A stretch of 9,034 nucleotides of DNA from Acidimicrobiaceae bacterium (lineage in GTDB: Bacteria > Actinomycetota > Acidimicrobiia > Acidimicrobiales > MedAcidi-G1). This document shows, one piece after another, positions 1-5,780 of the stretch. Position numbers and translations under genes: made by a program. Where the stretch lies: positions 32,333 through 41,366 of the forward strand of contig PACE01000014.1 of NCBI GenBank assembly GCA_002699725.1, in the 5' to 3' direction. Every line of letters begins with the position of its first letter. Position 1 is the first letter of the stretch. Under the pieces are notes generated by a model, which was not told where the DNA came from, did no database searches, and was given only the letters and a program-made list of their open reading frames with translations.

Positions 1-1094
1 CCGTTGCGGTGGCTGCGGGGAATGCGCAGCGAATCGGGGTCGAGCGTGAGGTGTGGGTCGAGGTCGTCGAGGTGGCGGTCGAGGTCGTCGAGCGAGTCGA
101 TGGTCTGGAGGTCGCGGCGGATCGCCGGCCCGGTGGCGTAGCCCTTGAGGTACCAGGCGGTGTGCTTGCGGAAGTCCCGGATGCCGTGCGGGCCGGCCCA
201 GTCGACCAGCAGGCGGGCGTGGAGCCGCATCGTGTCGGCCACTTCGGCGAGGCACGGTGGGTTGCGGGGTTCGCTGCCGCCGGAGGCGGGCGTCGGGCCG
301 AACACGGCGGCCAGGTGGCCGAACAGCCAGGGGCGGCCGAGGCAGCCCCGCCCGACGACGACGCCGTCGCAGCCGGTGCTGCGTAGCAGGCGCAGGGCGT
401 CCCACGCCTCCCAGACGTCGCCGTTGCCGAACACGGGGATCGAAGTGACGGCGGCCTTGAGGTCCGCCACACAAGACCAGTCGGCCTCGCCGGAGTAGAG
501 CTGTTCGGCGGTGCGGGCATGAAGGGCCACCGATGCGGCGCCGAGGTCCTCGGCGATGCGGCCGGTGTCGAGGAAGGTGAGGTGGTCGGCGTCGGTGCCC
601 AGCCGAAACTTCACGGTGACCGGTACGTCGCCGGCGGCCTCGACTGCTGAGCCCACGATCGCGGCGAACAGGCGGGGCTTCAGCGGGATCGCGGCTCCGC
701 CTCCCTTCCGAGTCACCTTCGGCATCGGGCAGCCGAAGTTGAGGTCGATGTGGTCGACCCGGTCCTCCTCGACGAGCATCCGCACTGCCCGGCCGAGGCT
801 CTCCGGTTCGGTGCCGTAGAGCTGGATGCTGCGGGGTGACTCGGTGGGGGCAAAGTGGCTGAGCCGGCTGGTCTTGAGGTGCCCGTCGACGAGTCCGCGG
901 GCAGTGATCATCTCGCTCACGTAGAGTCCGGCGCCGTGTTCGCGGCAGAGGGTGCGAAACGGGGCGTTGGTGACGCCGGCCATCGGCGCCAGCACGACCG
1001 GCGGCCAGACCTCGAGGGGGCCGATGCGGGGAGCGGCGAACTCGCCCGGGGCAGAGGGCGCCACATCGGCGTTGACCTCGGTGCGCAGACCCAT
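1..1094 (-). CDS. dusB: tRNA-dihydrouridine synthase, DusB-type (3' end cut by window edge)
   Basis: FMN-dependent enzyme that reduces uridines in the tRNA D-loop using NAD(P)H; cytosolic. Translating from the ATG at 1094 gives 364 residues open to the left edge. Seen in order: the N-terminal TIM-barrel flavin motif APMAGVTNAPFR (36-47); SEM (60-62); the NFGCPMPKV loop (119-127), whose Cys122 is the expected catalytic acid; KFR with Lys162; HART with His192, then SGEADW; FGNGDV (222-227); and GRGCLGRPW (248-256), the phosphate-binding end of the barrel. The C-terminal helical domain follows, with a RKHTAWYLKGY segment. The family usually has about 320-390 residues, so only a short tail should be missing. 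The gene lies 23 nt after the FGE stop on the same strand. No Shine-Dalgarno is visible; a TAGCCT hexamer 7 nt before the ATG suggests a leaderless transcript. The family is certain; the DusB subtype is likely. Confidence 0.95.
   Translation of the reverse strand, partial: MGLRTEVNADVAPSAPGEFAAPRIGPLEVWPPVVLAPMAGVTNAPFRTLCREHGAGLYVSEMITARGLVDGHLKTSRLSHFAPTESPRSIQLYGTEPESLGRAVRMLVEEDRVDHIDLNFGCPMPKVTRKGGGAAIPLKPRLFAAIVGSAVEAAGDVPVTVKFRLGTDADHLTFLDTGRIAEDLGAASVALHARTAEQLYSGEADWSCVADLKAAVTSIPVFGNGDVWEAWDALRLLRSTGCDGVVVGRGCLGRPWLFGHLAAVFGPTPASGGSEPRNPPCLAEVADTMRLHARLLVDWAGPHGIRDFRKHTAWYLKGYATGPAIRRDLQTIDSLDDLDRHLDDLDPHLTLDPDSLRIPRSHRN
57..92. repeat. 15-bp direct repeat with 21-bp period inside the dus tail
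   Basis: The 15-mer gtcgaggtcgtcgag occurs at 57-71 and again at 78-92. On the minus strand it encodes two copies of an Asp/Leu-rich heptad (LDDLDRH, LDDLDPH) in the C-terminal tail of the Dus protein. It is in frame and amphipathic in character, so it reads as a duplicated helical segment rather than a regulatory repeat. Confidence 0.6.
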
Positions 1095-1101
1095 GGCCAC
1101 A

Positions 1102-1107
1102 AGGCTA
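1102..1107 (-). promoter_or_regulatory. Candidate -10 element for a leaderless dus transcript
   Basis: On the minus strand the hexamer TAGCCT fits the actinobacterial TANNNT -10 pattern and ends 7 nt before the dus ATG, so transcription would start at or beside the start codon. No clean -35 is visible; TTGCCC (1123-1128) is a weak candidate with a short 15-nt spacer. No Shine-Dalgarno is present, which agrees with leaderless initiation. Read-through from the upstream operon remains possible. Confidence 0.4.
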
Positions 1108-1122
1108 GGCGTACGACCTAGC
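1104..1122. repeat. Inverted repeat at the FGE stop / dus promoter
   Basis: Perfect 6-bp arms, gctagg (1104-1109) and cctagc (1117-1122), flank a 7-nt centre containing cgtacg. The repeat spans the FGE stop codon and overlaps the candidate dus -10. It could be an operator for dus or an intercistronic RNA hairpin. No T-run follows, so a simple intrinsic terminator is unlikely. Confidence 0.4.
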
Positions 1123-1975
1123 GGGCAAGCCGGAATCCCTGGTGGGAGGTGGTGCTCTCGGGCGTCGTGGCCGAACGGGCCGCCGGCCGGTACCGGTGGC
1201 AGTAGGTGTCGTGGCAGAGGAACGAGCCGCCCTTCACGACCCGGTCTGTGCCGAACGGCGGCCCGGTGGGGTCGACCAGCGGTCGCTCGGCCGGGTGCGC
1301 CGTGGCGAACCAGTCAGCGCACCATTCCCAGACGTTGCCCGAGCAGTTGTAGAGCCCGTACCCGTTGGGGGCGAATGCGTCGACCGGACAGGTGCCGGCG
1401 TATCCGTCCTCGGCGGTGTCCTCGCCCGGGAACGTGCCCGTCCAGATGTTGCACCGGTGCTGGCCGTCGGGCATGAGGTCGGTGCCCCAGGGCAGGCGGG
1501 CCTGGTCGAGGCCTCCCCGGGCGGAGTATTCCCACTCGGCCTCGGTGGGCAGCCTGGCGCCTGCCCACCCGGCGAATGCGTTGGCGTCGAACCACGAGAG
1601 GTGGGCGACGGGGTGGTCGGCCCGGCCGGCGAGGTCGCTGTGCGGGCCTTCGGGGTGGTGCCAGTCGGCGCCGTGGACCTGGCGCCACCACTCGGCGCCG
1701 ACTACGCCCCGGGTCTCGGGAAAGTCGTCGGGGAGGTGGCCGCCGAACACGAACGACCAGCCCTCCTCCTCGGCAGTGGTGACGTGGCCGGCGGCATCGA
1801 CGAAGGCGGCGAACTCGGCCGTGGTGACCGCCGTGGCCGAGATCGAGAAGGGGGCGAGTTCGACGTCGCGGACAGGTCCTTCGCCGTCGCCCGGGTAGCG
1901 GTCTGGGTCGTCGGTACCCATGCGGAAGCGCCCGCCGGGCAGGTCGACCAGTCGGACCAGCGGATCGGCGCCCAT
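1118..1975 (-). CDS. Formylglycine-generating enzyme (FGE/SUMF1 family), both active-site cysteines present
   Basis: Predicted copper- and oxygen-dependent oxidase that converts a cysteine in a CxPxR-type motif to formylglycine, the catalytic residue of type I sulfatases. The 285-residue protein is almost entirely FGE fold: PGGRFRMGT (13-21), the substrate-fold segment EEEGWSFVFGG (69-79), HPVAHLSWFDANAF (121-134), RLPTEAEWEYSARGG (141-155), GLYNCSGNVWEWCADW (207-222), GGSFLCHDTYCHRYR (249-263) and a terminal GFRLAR. Cys254 and Cys259 have the C-x4-C spacing of the human pair Cys336/Cys341, which argues for a true FGE and not one of the SUMF-like domains that lack the pair. No signal peptide is seen, so it is probably cytosolic. 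The ATG at 1975 shares one base with the stop of the upstream hydrolase (TGATG), pointing to translational coupling. A GTG one codon upstream is an alternative start. No sulfatase is encoded in the window. Confidence 0.93.
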   Translation of the reverse strand: MGADPLVRLVDLPGGRFRMGTDDPDRYPGDGEGPVRDVELAPFSISATAVTTAEFAAFVDAAGHVTTAEEEGWSFVFGGHLPDDFPETRGVVGAEWWRQVHGADWHHPEGPHSDLAGRADHPVAHLSWFDANAFAGWAGARLPTEAEWEYSARGGLDQARLPWGTDLMPDGQHRCNIWTGTFPGEDTAEDGYAGTCPVDAFAPNGYGLYNCSGNVWEWCADWFATAHPAERPLVDPTGPPFGTDRVVKGGSFLCHDTYCHRYRPAARSATTPESTTSHQGFRLAR

Positions 1976-2652
1976 CACAGGCCCGCTGTGAACTCCCGGA
2001 TTGCCTCCGCACACTCGGCGGCGGCCTTCACGTGGACCATGTGTCCCTGGTCGGGGACCACCAGGGTCGCTCGGACGTCGAGGTCGCGCTTGAACAGGCC
2101 CGCCGAGGCGGCGAAGCGCTTGTCCCGCTCGCCCAGCAGCACCAGCACCGGGCAGGTGATCTCGGCGAGGTGGTCGATCACGTGCGAGTCGACGTGCAGC
2201 GAGAGTTCCTCAGCGCCGGGTGCCAGGCCCATCTTCCCGACGGCGGCCGTCACCGATGCGTTCCACTCCTCGCGGGCCTCGAGATTACGGAATCCGGGGC
2301 CGGTGGCGATCAGCACCAGGGCGACCACGTCGTCGGGGTGGTCGAGCGTGTGGGCCAGTGAGAAGTAGCCGCCGAGGCTGTGTCCGACCAGCACGGCCGG
2401 ACGGCCGGCCTCGTCGAGCACGGCGGCCAGGTCGCCCAGGGCGTGCTGTCTCGAGTAGCTACCGGGAGGCGGGGTGCCGCTCCCACCGTGGCCCCGCAGG
2501 TCCCAGGTGGTGACAGCATGGTCGGTGGCGAGGTCGTCGGCCAGGGTGGACCAGACCGTGCGTTCGTTGGCCCACCCGGTCGTGCAGACGAGGCGTGTGC
2601 CGTGGCCTCGGTGCTCGACTGCGATCTCGACGCCGTCGACGCTGGTGGTCAT
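1975..2652 (-). CDS. Alpha/beta-fold hydrolase (Ser-Asp-His triad)
   Basis: A 225-residue protein with a compact alpha/beta-hydrolase fold, probably an esterase or similar; the substrate cannot be read from the sequence. Visible elements are an oxyanion-region segment TTGWANE (24-30), a WDLRGHGGSG strand-loop (50-59), the nucleophile elbow GHSLGG with Ser92, a PVLVLLGERD strand placing the acid at Asp177, and DQGHMVHVK with His204. The stretch between Ser92 and Asp177 leaves room for only a small lid. No signal peptide is visible. The start ATG at 2652 overlaps the epoxide hydrolase stop by 4 nt (ATGA), and the stop overlaps the FGE start by one base, so the gene is the middle cistron of a coupled set of three. 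No Shine-Dalgarno is visible, which fits re-initiation after the upstream gene. It differs from its neighbour in having a Ser rather than an Asp nucleophile. Confidence 0.92.
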   Translation of the reverse strand: MTTSVDGVEIAVEHRGHGTRLVCTTGWANERTVWSTLADDLATDHAVTTWDLRGHGGSGTPPPGSYSRQHALGDLAAVLDEAGRPAVLVGHSLGGYFSLAHTLDHPDDVVALVLIATGPGFRNLEAREEWNASVTAAVGKMGLAPGAEELSLHVDSHVIDHLAEITCPVLVLLGERDKRFAASAGLFKRDLDVRATLVVPDQGHMVHVKAAAECAEAIREFTAGL

Positions 2653-3800
2653 CGCAGCGGCCGGAAGAACTCGCGGATGTCGGCCAGCAGCACCTCGGGC
2701 TGTTCCATGGCGGCGAAGTGGCCGCCGACCTCGTGGTCGGCCCAGAAGGTCAGGTTGAACTTGGATTCGACCCAGCGGCGGCGGGCACCCATGAGTTCCT
2801 TCGGAAAGACCGACACGCCGAGCGGCACCTCGCCGGTGTCACCGAACGAGCCCATGCCGGCCTTCGAGGTCTCGTAGTACATCCGCGTCGACGAGTTGAT
2901 GGTGCGGGTGAACCAGTAGACGCTCACGTTGGTCAGGAGCCGGTCACGGGACACGGCGGTGAGCGGGTCGCCGTCGTGGTCGGTCCAGCCGTGGAACTTC
3001 TCGCCGATCCACGAGAGCAGCCCTGCGGGTGAGTCGTTGAGGCCGGTGCCGAGGGTCTGGGGCCGGGTTTCCTGAATGCGGAAGTAGCCGTTGTCCTCGG
3101 CCAGGTACCAGTTGAGGCGGTCCATGACCTGCTGCTCGAGGGGGGTGATGTCGGTGAAGTCGTCGTCGTTTCCGGCGGGGCCGGCCGCCATCATGTTGAC
3201 GTGGCAGCCGACCACGTGGTCGGGGTCGACCTGGGCCATGTGACGGGATATCATCGAGCCCCAGTCGCCGCCCTGAACCCCGTAGCGGTCGTAGCCGAGG
3301 CGGGCGGCGAGTGCGGCGAAGGCCTCGGCAGTGCGCCCGACACCCCAGCCCCGTTCGGTGGTGGAGCCGGACCAGCCGTAGCCGGGCAGCGACGGGACGA
3401 TCACGTGGAAGGCGTCGGTGGCGTCTCCGCCGTGGGCGGCCGGGTCGGTGAGTGGGCCGATGAGGTCGAGGAACTCGACGACCGAGCCGGGCCATCCATG
3501 GCTTAGTAGCAGTGGCAGGGCGTCGTCGTGGGGCGAGCGCTGGTGGATGGCGTGGAGGTTCTGGCCGTCGATTTCGGTGGTGATGTGGTCGAAGGCGTTG
3601 AGCTCGGCTTCGGCGGTCCGCCAGTCGTAGCCGTCGGCCCAGTGGCCGGCGAGGTCCTGCAGCCAGGCAAGGTCGCAGCCGTAGTCCCAGCCGCTCCCGG
3701 GGATCTGGTCGGGCCAGCGGGTTGTGGCCAGGCGGCGCCGCAGGTCGTCGACGTCGTCGTCGGGCACGGCGATCGTGAAGGGTCGGATGTCGTCTGTCAC
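2649..3800 (-). CDS. Epoxide hydrolase, microsomal type with N-terminal EHN domain
   Basis: Predicted to open epoxides to vicinal diols through an Asp-ester intermediate. The 383-residue protein starts with the EHN segment RPFTIAVPDDDVDDLRRRL (6-24) and TRWPDQIPGSGWDYG (27-41). The alpha/beta core follows: oxyanion motif HGWPG (101-105), PSLPGYGWSG (136-145), nucleophile elbow GGDWGS with Asp179, the SSTRMYYE lid motif whose Tyr309 should polarise the epoxide, FPKEL with Glu335 as likely acid partner, and GGHFAAME with His361. All expected catalytic residues are present and the length is normal. I chose the GTG at 3800 because AAAGGA lies 6 nt upstream and the EHN homology begins at once; an in-frame ATG at 3896 adds 32 unlike-family residues and overlaps the divergent SDR gene. 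It is first in a coupled operon with the alpha/beta hydrolase and FGE. Natural substrate unknown; juvenile-hormone-type and xenobiotic epoxides are family precedents. Confidence 0.95.
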   Translation of the reverse strand: MTDDIRPFTIAVPDDDVDDLRRRLATTRWPDQIPGSGWDYGCDLAWLQDLAGHWADGYDWRTAEAELNAFDHITTEIDGQNLHAIHQRSPHDDALPLLLSHGWPGSVVEFLDLIGPLTDPAAHGGDATDAFHVIVPSLPGYGWSGSTTERGWGVGRTAEAFAALAARLGYDRYGVQGGDWGSMISRHMAQVDPDHVVGCHVNMMAAGPAGNDDDFTDITPLEQQVMDRLNWYLAEDNGYFRIQETRPQTLGTGLNDSPAGLLSWIGEKFHGWTDHDGDPLTAVSRDRLLTNVSVYWFTRTINSSTRMYYETSKAGMGSFGDTGEVPLGVSVFPKELMGARRRWVESKFNLTFWADHEVGGHFAAMEQPEVLLADIREFFRPLR

Positions 3801-3806
3801 GGTTCG

Positions 3807-3812
3807 TCCTTT
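3807..3812 (-). promoter_or_regulatory. Ribosome binding site deciding the epoxide hydrolase GTG start
   Basis: AAAGGA on the minus strand, 6 nt before the GTG at 3800. It is one of three clear Shine-Dalgarno sequences in the window and supports the shorter GTG start over the upstream ATG. Confidence 0.75.
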
Positions 3813-3823
3813 CGGGTGACTGC

Positions 3824-3840
3824 CCGACGGTACCCGTCGG
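3824..3840. promoter_or_regulatory. Perfect inverted repeat spanning a -10-like hexamer, candidate operator
   Basis: Arms ccgacgg (3824-3830) and ccgtcgg (3834-3840) are perfect complements around a 3-nt centre, tac. On the minus strand the repeat contains TACCGT (3827-3832), a TANNNT -10 candidate for the epoxide hydrolase operon. A dimeric repressor bound here would block that promoter and sit about 38 nt upstream of the divergent SDR start. No regulator gene is present in the window. A TetR-type operator is only a guess. Confidence 0.45.
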
Positions 3841-3865
3841 CGGGGCGTCGCCCGGAGCCGGGAAC

Positions 3866-3871
3866 TACGGT
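3866..3871 (+). promoter_or_regulatory. Candidate -10 element for a leaderless SDR transcript
   Basis: TACGGT ends 6 nt before the SDR ATG at 3878, the geometry expected when transcription begins at the start codon. No purine-rich Shine-Dalgarno lies at a usable distance. No convincing -35 is seen. The arrangement is the same as at mutA (TACCAT, 6 nt). Confidence 0.45.
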
Positions 3872-3877
3872 CGCCGC

Positions 3878-4687
3878 ATGGAACTCGACGGTGCACGCGT
3901 GCTGGTGACCGGCGGTTCGCGGGGGATCGGGGCGTGCCTGGCTCGATCGTTTGCGGCTGCGGGGTCGAACGTGGTGGTGGTCGCCCGATCGGGCGACGAC
4001 CTGCAGGCGGTGGCCGACGAGGTCGGTGGTGTGGTCCACGTGGCCGACCTGTCCGATCCAGTGGTCGTCGACGGGCTGATCGCCGCCATCGAAGAGGCCC
4101 ACGGGTCGATCGACGTGCTCGTCAGCAACGCCGGTGTCGAGACCGTGGACCCGGTCGCCACAATCGACCCGGACGAGGTGCGCAGGGCCACGCGGGTGAA
4201 CCTGGAGGCCCCGATGGTGCTCACCCGGCGGGTGCTGCCCGGGATGCTCGAGCGCAACCGTGGTGCGCTGGTGTTCACGTCTTCGCTGGCTGGGACGGCC
4301 GGCTTCCCGGGCATGGGTCCCTACTGCGCCACCAAGGCGGGCCTCAACAACTTCGCATCGACGCTGCGCATCGAGTTGAAGGGAACGCCGATTCGCACGA
4401 CCCTCGTGGCGCCGGGACCGGTCGATACCCGCATGTGGGATGCCGTCGAGGCGGCGTCACCCAGCGTCCAGCGAACCAGCATGCGTTTCAAGCGACTGTT
4501 GCTCATCCCCAAGACGACCCCGGAGCGCCTTGCCCGGCGGGTCGTGGCGGCCACCGGGGCCGGTCGGCGGCACGTCCGCCATCCACGCCGGCTGACCCTC
4601 AACTACTGGCTGGGGGAGGCTCCCCGACGGATCACCGAGTTGGCGCTGGCCGGGGTCCGGATCGACCCCCTCGACCGGGCCGGCTGA
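3878..4687 (+). CDS. Short-chain dehydrogenase/reductase (SDR)
   Basis: NAD(P)-dependent oxidoreductase with a classical SDR Rossmann fold, 269 residues. Seen: the cofactor glycine motif TGGSRGIG (11-18), an acidic ADLSD segment (56-60) binding the adenine ring region, NAG (84-86), VNLEAP with Asn108, the catalytic SS (135-136) with Ser136 at the usual spacing to YCATK (Tyr149, Lys153), and PGPVDT (179-184) after the active site. Arg37 after the second beta strand (VVVVARSGD) suggests an NADP(H) preference, by family rule. The C-terminal 60 residues are basic (RRHVRHPRR at 232-240) and carry a predicted helical tail with no clear membrane segment. The gene stands alone on the plus strand, divergent from the epoxide hydrolase operon and convergent with the LLM gene 12 nt away. 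Substrate unknown. The ATG at 3878 begins directly before the first beta strand. Confidence 0.95.
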   Translation: MELDGARVLVTGGSRGIGACLARSFAAAGSNVVVVARSGDDLQAVADEVGGVVHVADLSDPVVVDGLIAAIEEAHGSIDVLVSNAGVETVDPVATIDPDEVRRATRVNLEAPMVLTRRVLPGMLERNRGALVFTSSLAGTAGFPGMGPYCATKAGLNNFASTLRIELKGTPIRTTLVAPGPVDTRMWDAVEAASPSVQRTSMRFKRLLLIPKTTPERLARRVVAATGAGRRHVRHPRRLTLNYWLGEAPRRITELALAGVRIDPLDRAG

Positions 4688-4711
4688 GCGACGCCTGCGC
4701 TACGCGTGCTC
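4686..4711. terminator. Candidate bidirectional hairpin between convergent SDR and LLM genes
   Basis: The segments gagc-acgc (4686-4694, one bulged g at 4690) and gcgtgctc (4704-4711) can pair as an 8-bp stem around a 9-nt loop. It straddles both stop codons of the convergent pair, where a shared terminator would be expected. There is no T-run on either side, so termination by this stem alone is uncertain. Confidence 0.3.
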
Positions 4712-5737
4712 GGCGAGTTCGCTGAGGCGGCCGAGCACCTGCGCCGGTTCGCCACCGATCGGTGAGACGTTGAGCGACGTGACGCCGGCGGCCTTGTAGG
4801 CGGCGAGGCGGTCGATGATGTAGCCCTCGTCGCCGCAGAGCGTCGTGTTCTCGATGAGTTCAGTGGGCAGCAGTCCGGCGGCCTCGTCCTTGCGGCCGTC
4901 GAGGTAGGCGTCCTGAACGGCGACGGCCTCGTCGGCGAATCCGTAGTCGCGGCAGACGTCGTTGTAGAAGTTCTTGCCGCGCGCACCCATGCCGCCGATG
5001 TAGAGGGCGGCCATCGGGCGGGCGAAGTTCCGGAACCGGGCCGCATCGTCGCCGATCGCCACGATGCCGCCGGCCACCACGTCGAGGTCGCCCAGGTCGG
5101 GGTCGCGCCGGGCCAGGCCGGCCGTCACGGCGTCGCCCCAGACCCGGTCCATGCGCTCCGGGTAGACGAGGAACGGCAGCCAGCCGTTTGTGGTGGCTGC
5201 GGTCTCCTCGACGCTCTTCGCTCCGAGGGCGGCGATGTAGATGGGGATGTCGGGCCGGACCAGGTGGTTGATGATCTTGAGCGGCTTGCCGAGTCCGGTG
5301 CCCTCGTCGGCCGGGAGTGGCAGCGTGAACACCCGGCCGTCGTGTTCGAGCTTTTCGCGCTTCCAGGCCATGCGGCAGATCGAGATGATCTCCTTCATGC
5401 GGGTCAGGGGCATCGAGTAGGGGACGCCGTGGAAACCCTCGATCACCTGCGGGCCGGAGGCGCCGAGGCCGAGCGTGAAGCGCCCCTCGGAGAGGGCGTC
5501 GAGGCCTGCAGCGGTCTGGGCGATGCAGGCCGGGGTGCGGCTGTAGGTGTTGAGGATGCCGCTGGCAAGTCCGACGGTCGTGGTGGCTGAGGCCAGATAG
5601 CCGAGCAGGCTCACGCCGTCGAAGCCGTAGGCCTCCGGGATCCAGATGCAGTCGACGCCGGCCGCCTCGAGTTCGCGCGCCTGGGCGGCCGCGGTGCGGG
5701 GGTCGGTGGCGTAGTTGAGTGACGTGGTGATGCGCAT
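4700..5737 (-). CDS. LLM-class F420-dependent oxidoreductase, Rv3520c-like
   Basis: Luciferase-like TIM-barrel flavin/deazaflavin enzyme, 345 residues, full length for the family. Seen: first barrel strand MRITTSLNY, ELEAAGVDCIWIPEAYGFD (22-40), GLASGILNTYSRTP (56-69), DALSEGRFTLGLGASGPQV (80-98) running into IEGFHGVPY (99-107), which is the hallmark of the Rv3520c group as I remember it, IYIAALGAKSVE (167-178), and a C-terminal barrel end GVTSLNVSPIGG (318-329). By family knowledge the cofactor is coenzyme F420; this is inferred and FMN is not excluded. The substrate is unknown. The ATG at 5737 has GGAAGGA 7 nt upstream. It follows the MFS transporter gene by 34 nt on the same strand and is probably co-transcribed with it, which may mean the enzyme modifies a compound the pump handles. 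It ends 12 nt from the convergent SDR stop. Confidence 0.92.
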   Translation of the reverse strand: MRITTSLNYATDPRTAAAQARELEAAGVDCIWIPEAYGFDGVSLLGYLASATTTVGLASGILNTYSRTPACIAQTAAGLDALSEGRFTLGLGASGPQVIEGFHGVPYSMPLTRMKEIISICRMAWKREKLEHDGRVFTLPLPADEGTGLGKPLKIINHLVRPDIPIYIAALGAKSVEETAATTNGWLPFLVYPERMDRVWGDAVTAGLARRDPDLGDLDVVAGGIVAIGDDAARFRNFARPMAALYIGGMGARGKNFYNDVCRDYGFADEAVAVQDAYLDGRKDEAAGLLPTELIENTTLCGDEGYIIDRLAAYKAAGVTSLNVSPIGGEPAQVLGRLSELAEHA

Positions 5738-5744
5738 GGTCGCA

Positions 5745-5751
5745 TCCTTCC
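5745..5751 (-). promoter_or_regulatory. Ribosome binding site of the LLM gene
   Basis: GGAAGGA on the minus strand, 7 nt before the ATG at 5737. The strong site gives independent translation of the second cistron after the MFS gene. Confidence 0.7.
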
Positions 5752-5762
5752 ACCCGGCGGGG

Positions 5763-5780
5763 GCCGACTGCTCAGTCGGC
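5763..5780 (-). other. Intercistronic hairpin at the MFS stop codon
   Basis: gccgactg (5763-5770) and cagtcggc (5773-5780) are perfect complements separated by 2 nt, forming a GC-rich stem of 7-8 bp that includes the MFS stop codon (5772-5774) and ends about 11 nt before the LLM ribosome binding site. No T-run follows in the direction of transcription. It may stabilise mRNA ends or tune expression of the downstream gene. Confidence 0.45.

Noticed and set aside
715..740. Cys-Pro motif of Dus (CPMPK) as a possible FGE target
   Set aside because: FGE recognises C-x-P-x-R. Here Pro is at +1 and +3 and Lys takes the basic position; this is the conserved Dus catalytic loop. No CxPxR was noticed in the other recognised proteins of the window.
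1142..2368. Long open frame (408 codons) on the plus strand across FGE and the alpha/beta hydrolase
   Set aside because: It lies antisense to two proteins with complete catalytic motifs, and its translation is Val/Gly/Glu/Arg-rich low-complexity text. In GC-rich coding DNA such shadows are expected because stop codons are rare in the mirrored frame.
3801..3896. Extension of the epoxide hydrolase to an ATG at 3896
   Set aside because: It would add 32 Arg-rich residues, overlap the divergent SDR coding start and leave the good AAAGGA site inside the gene. The GTG at 3800 fits family length and ribosome site.
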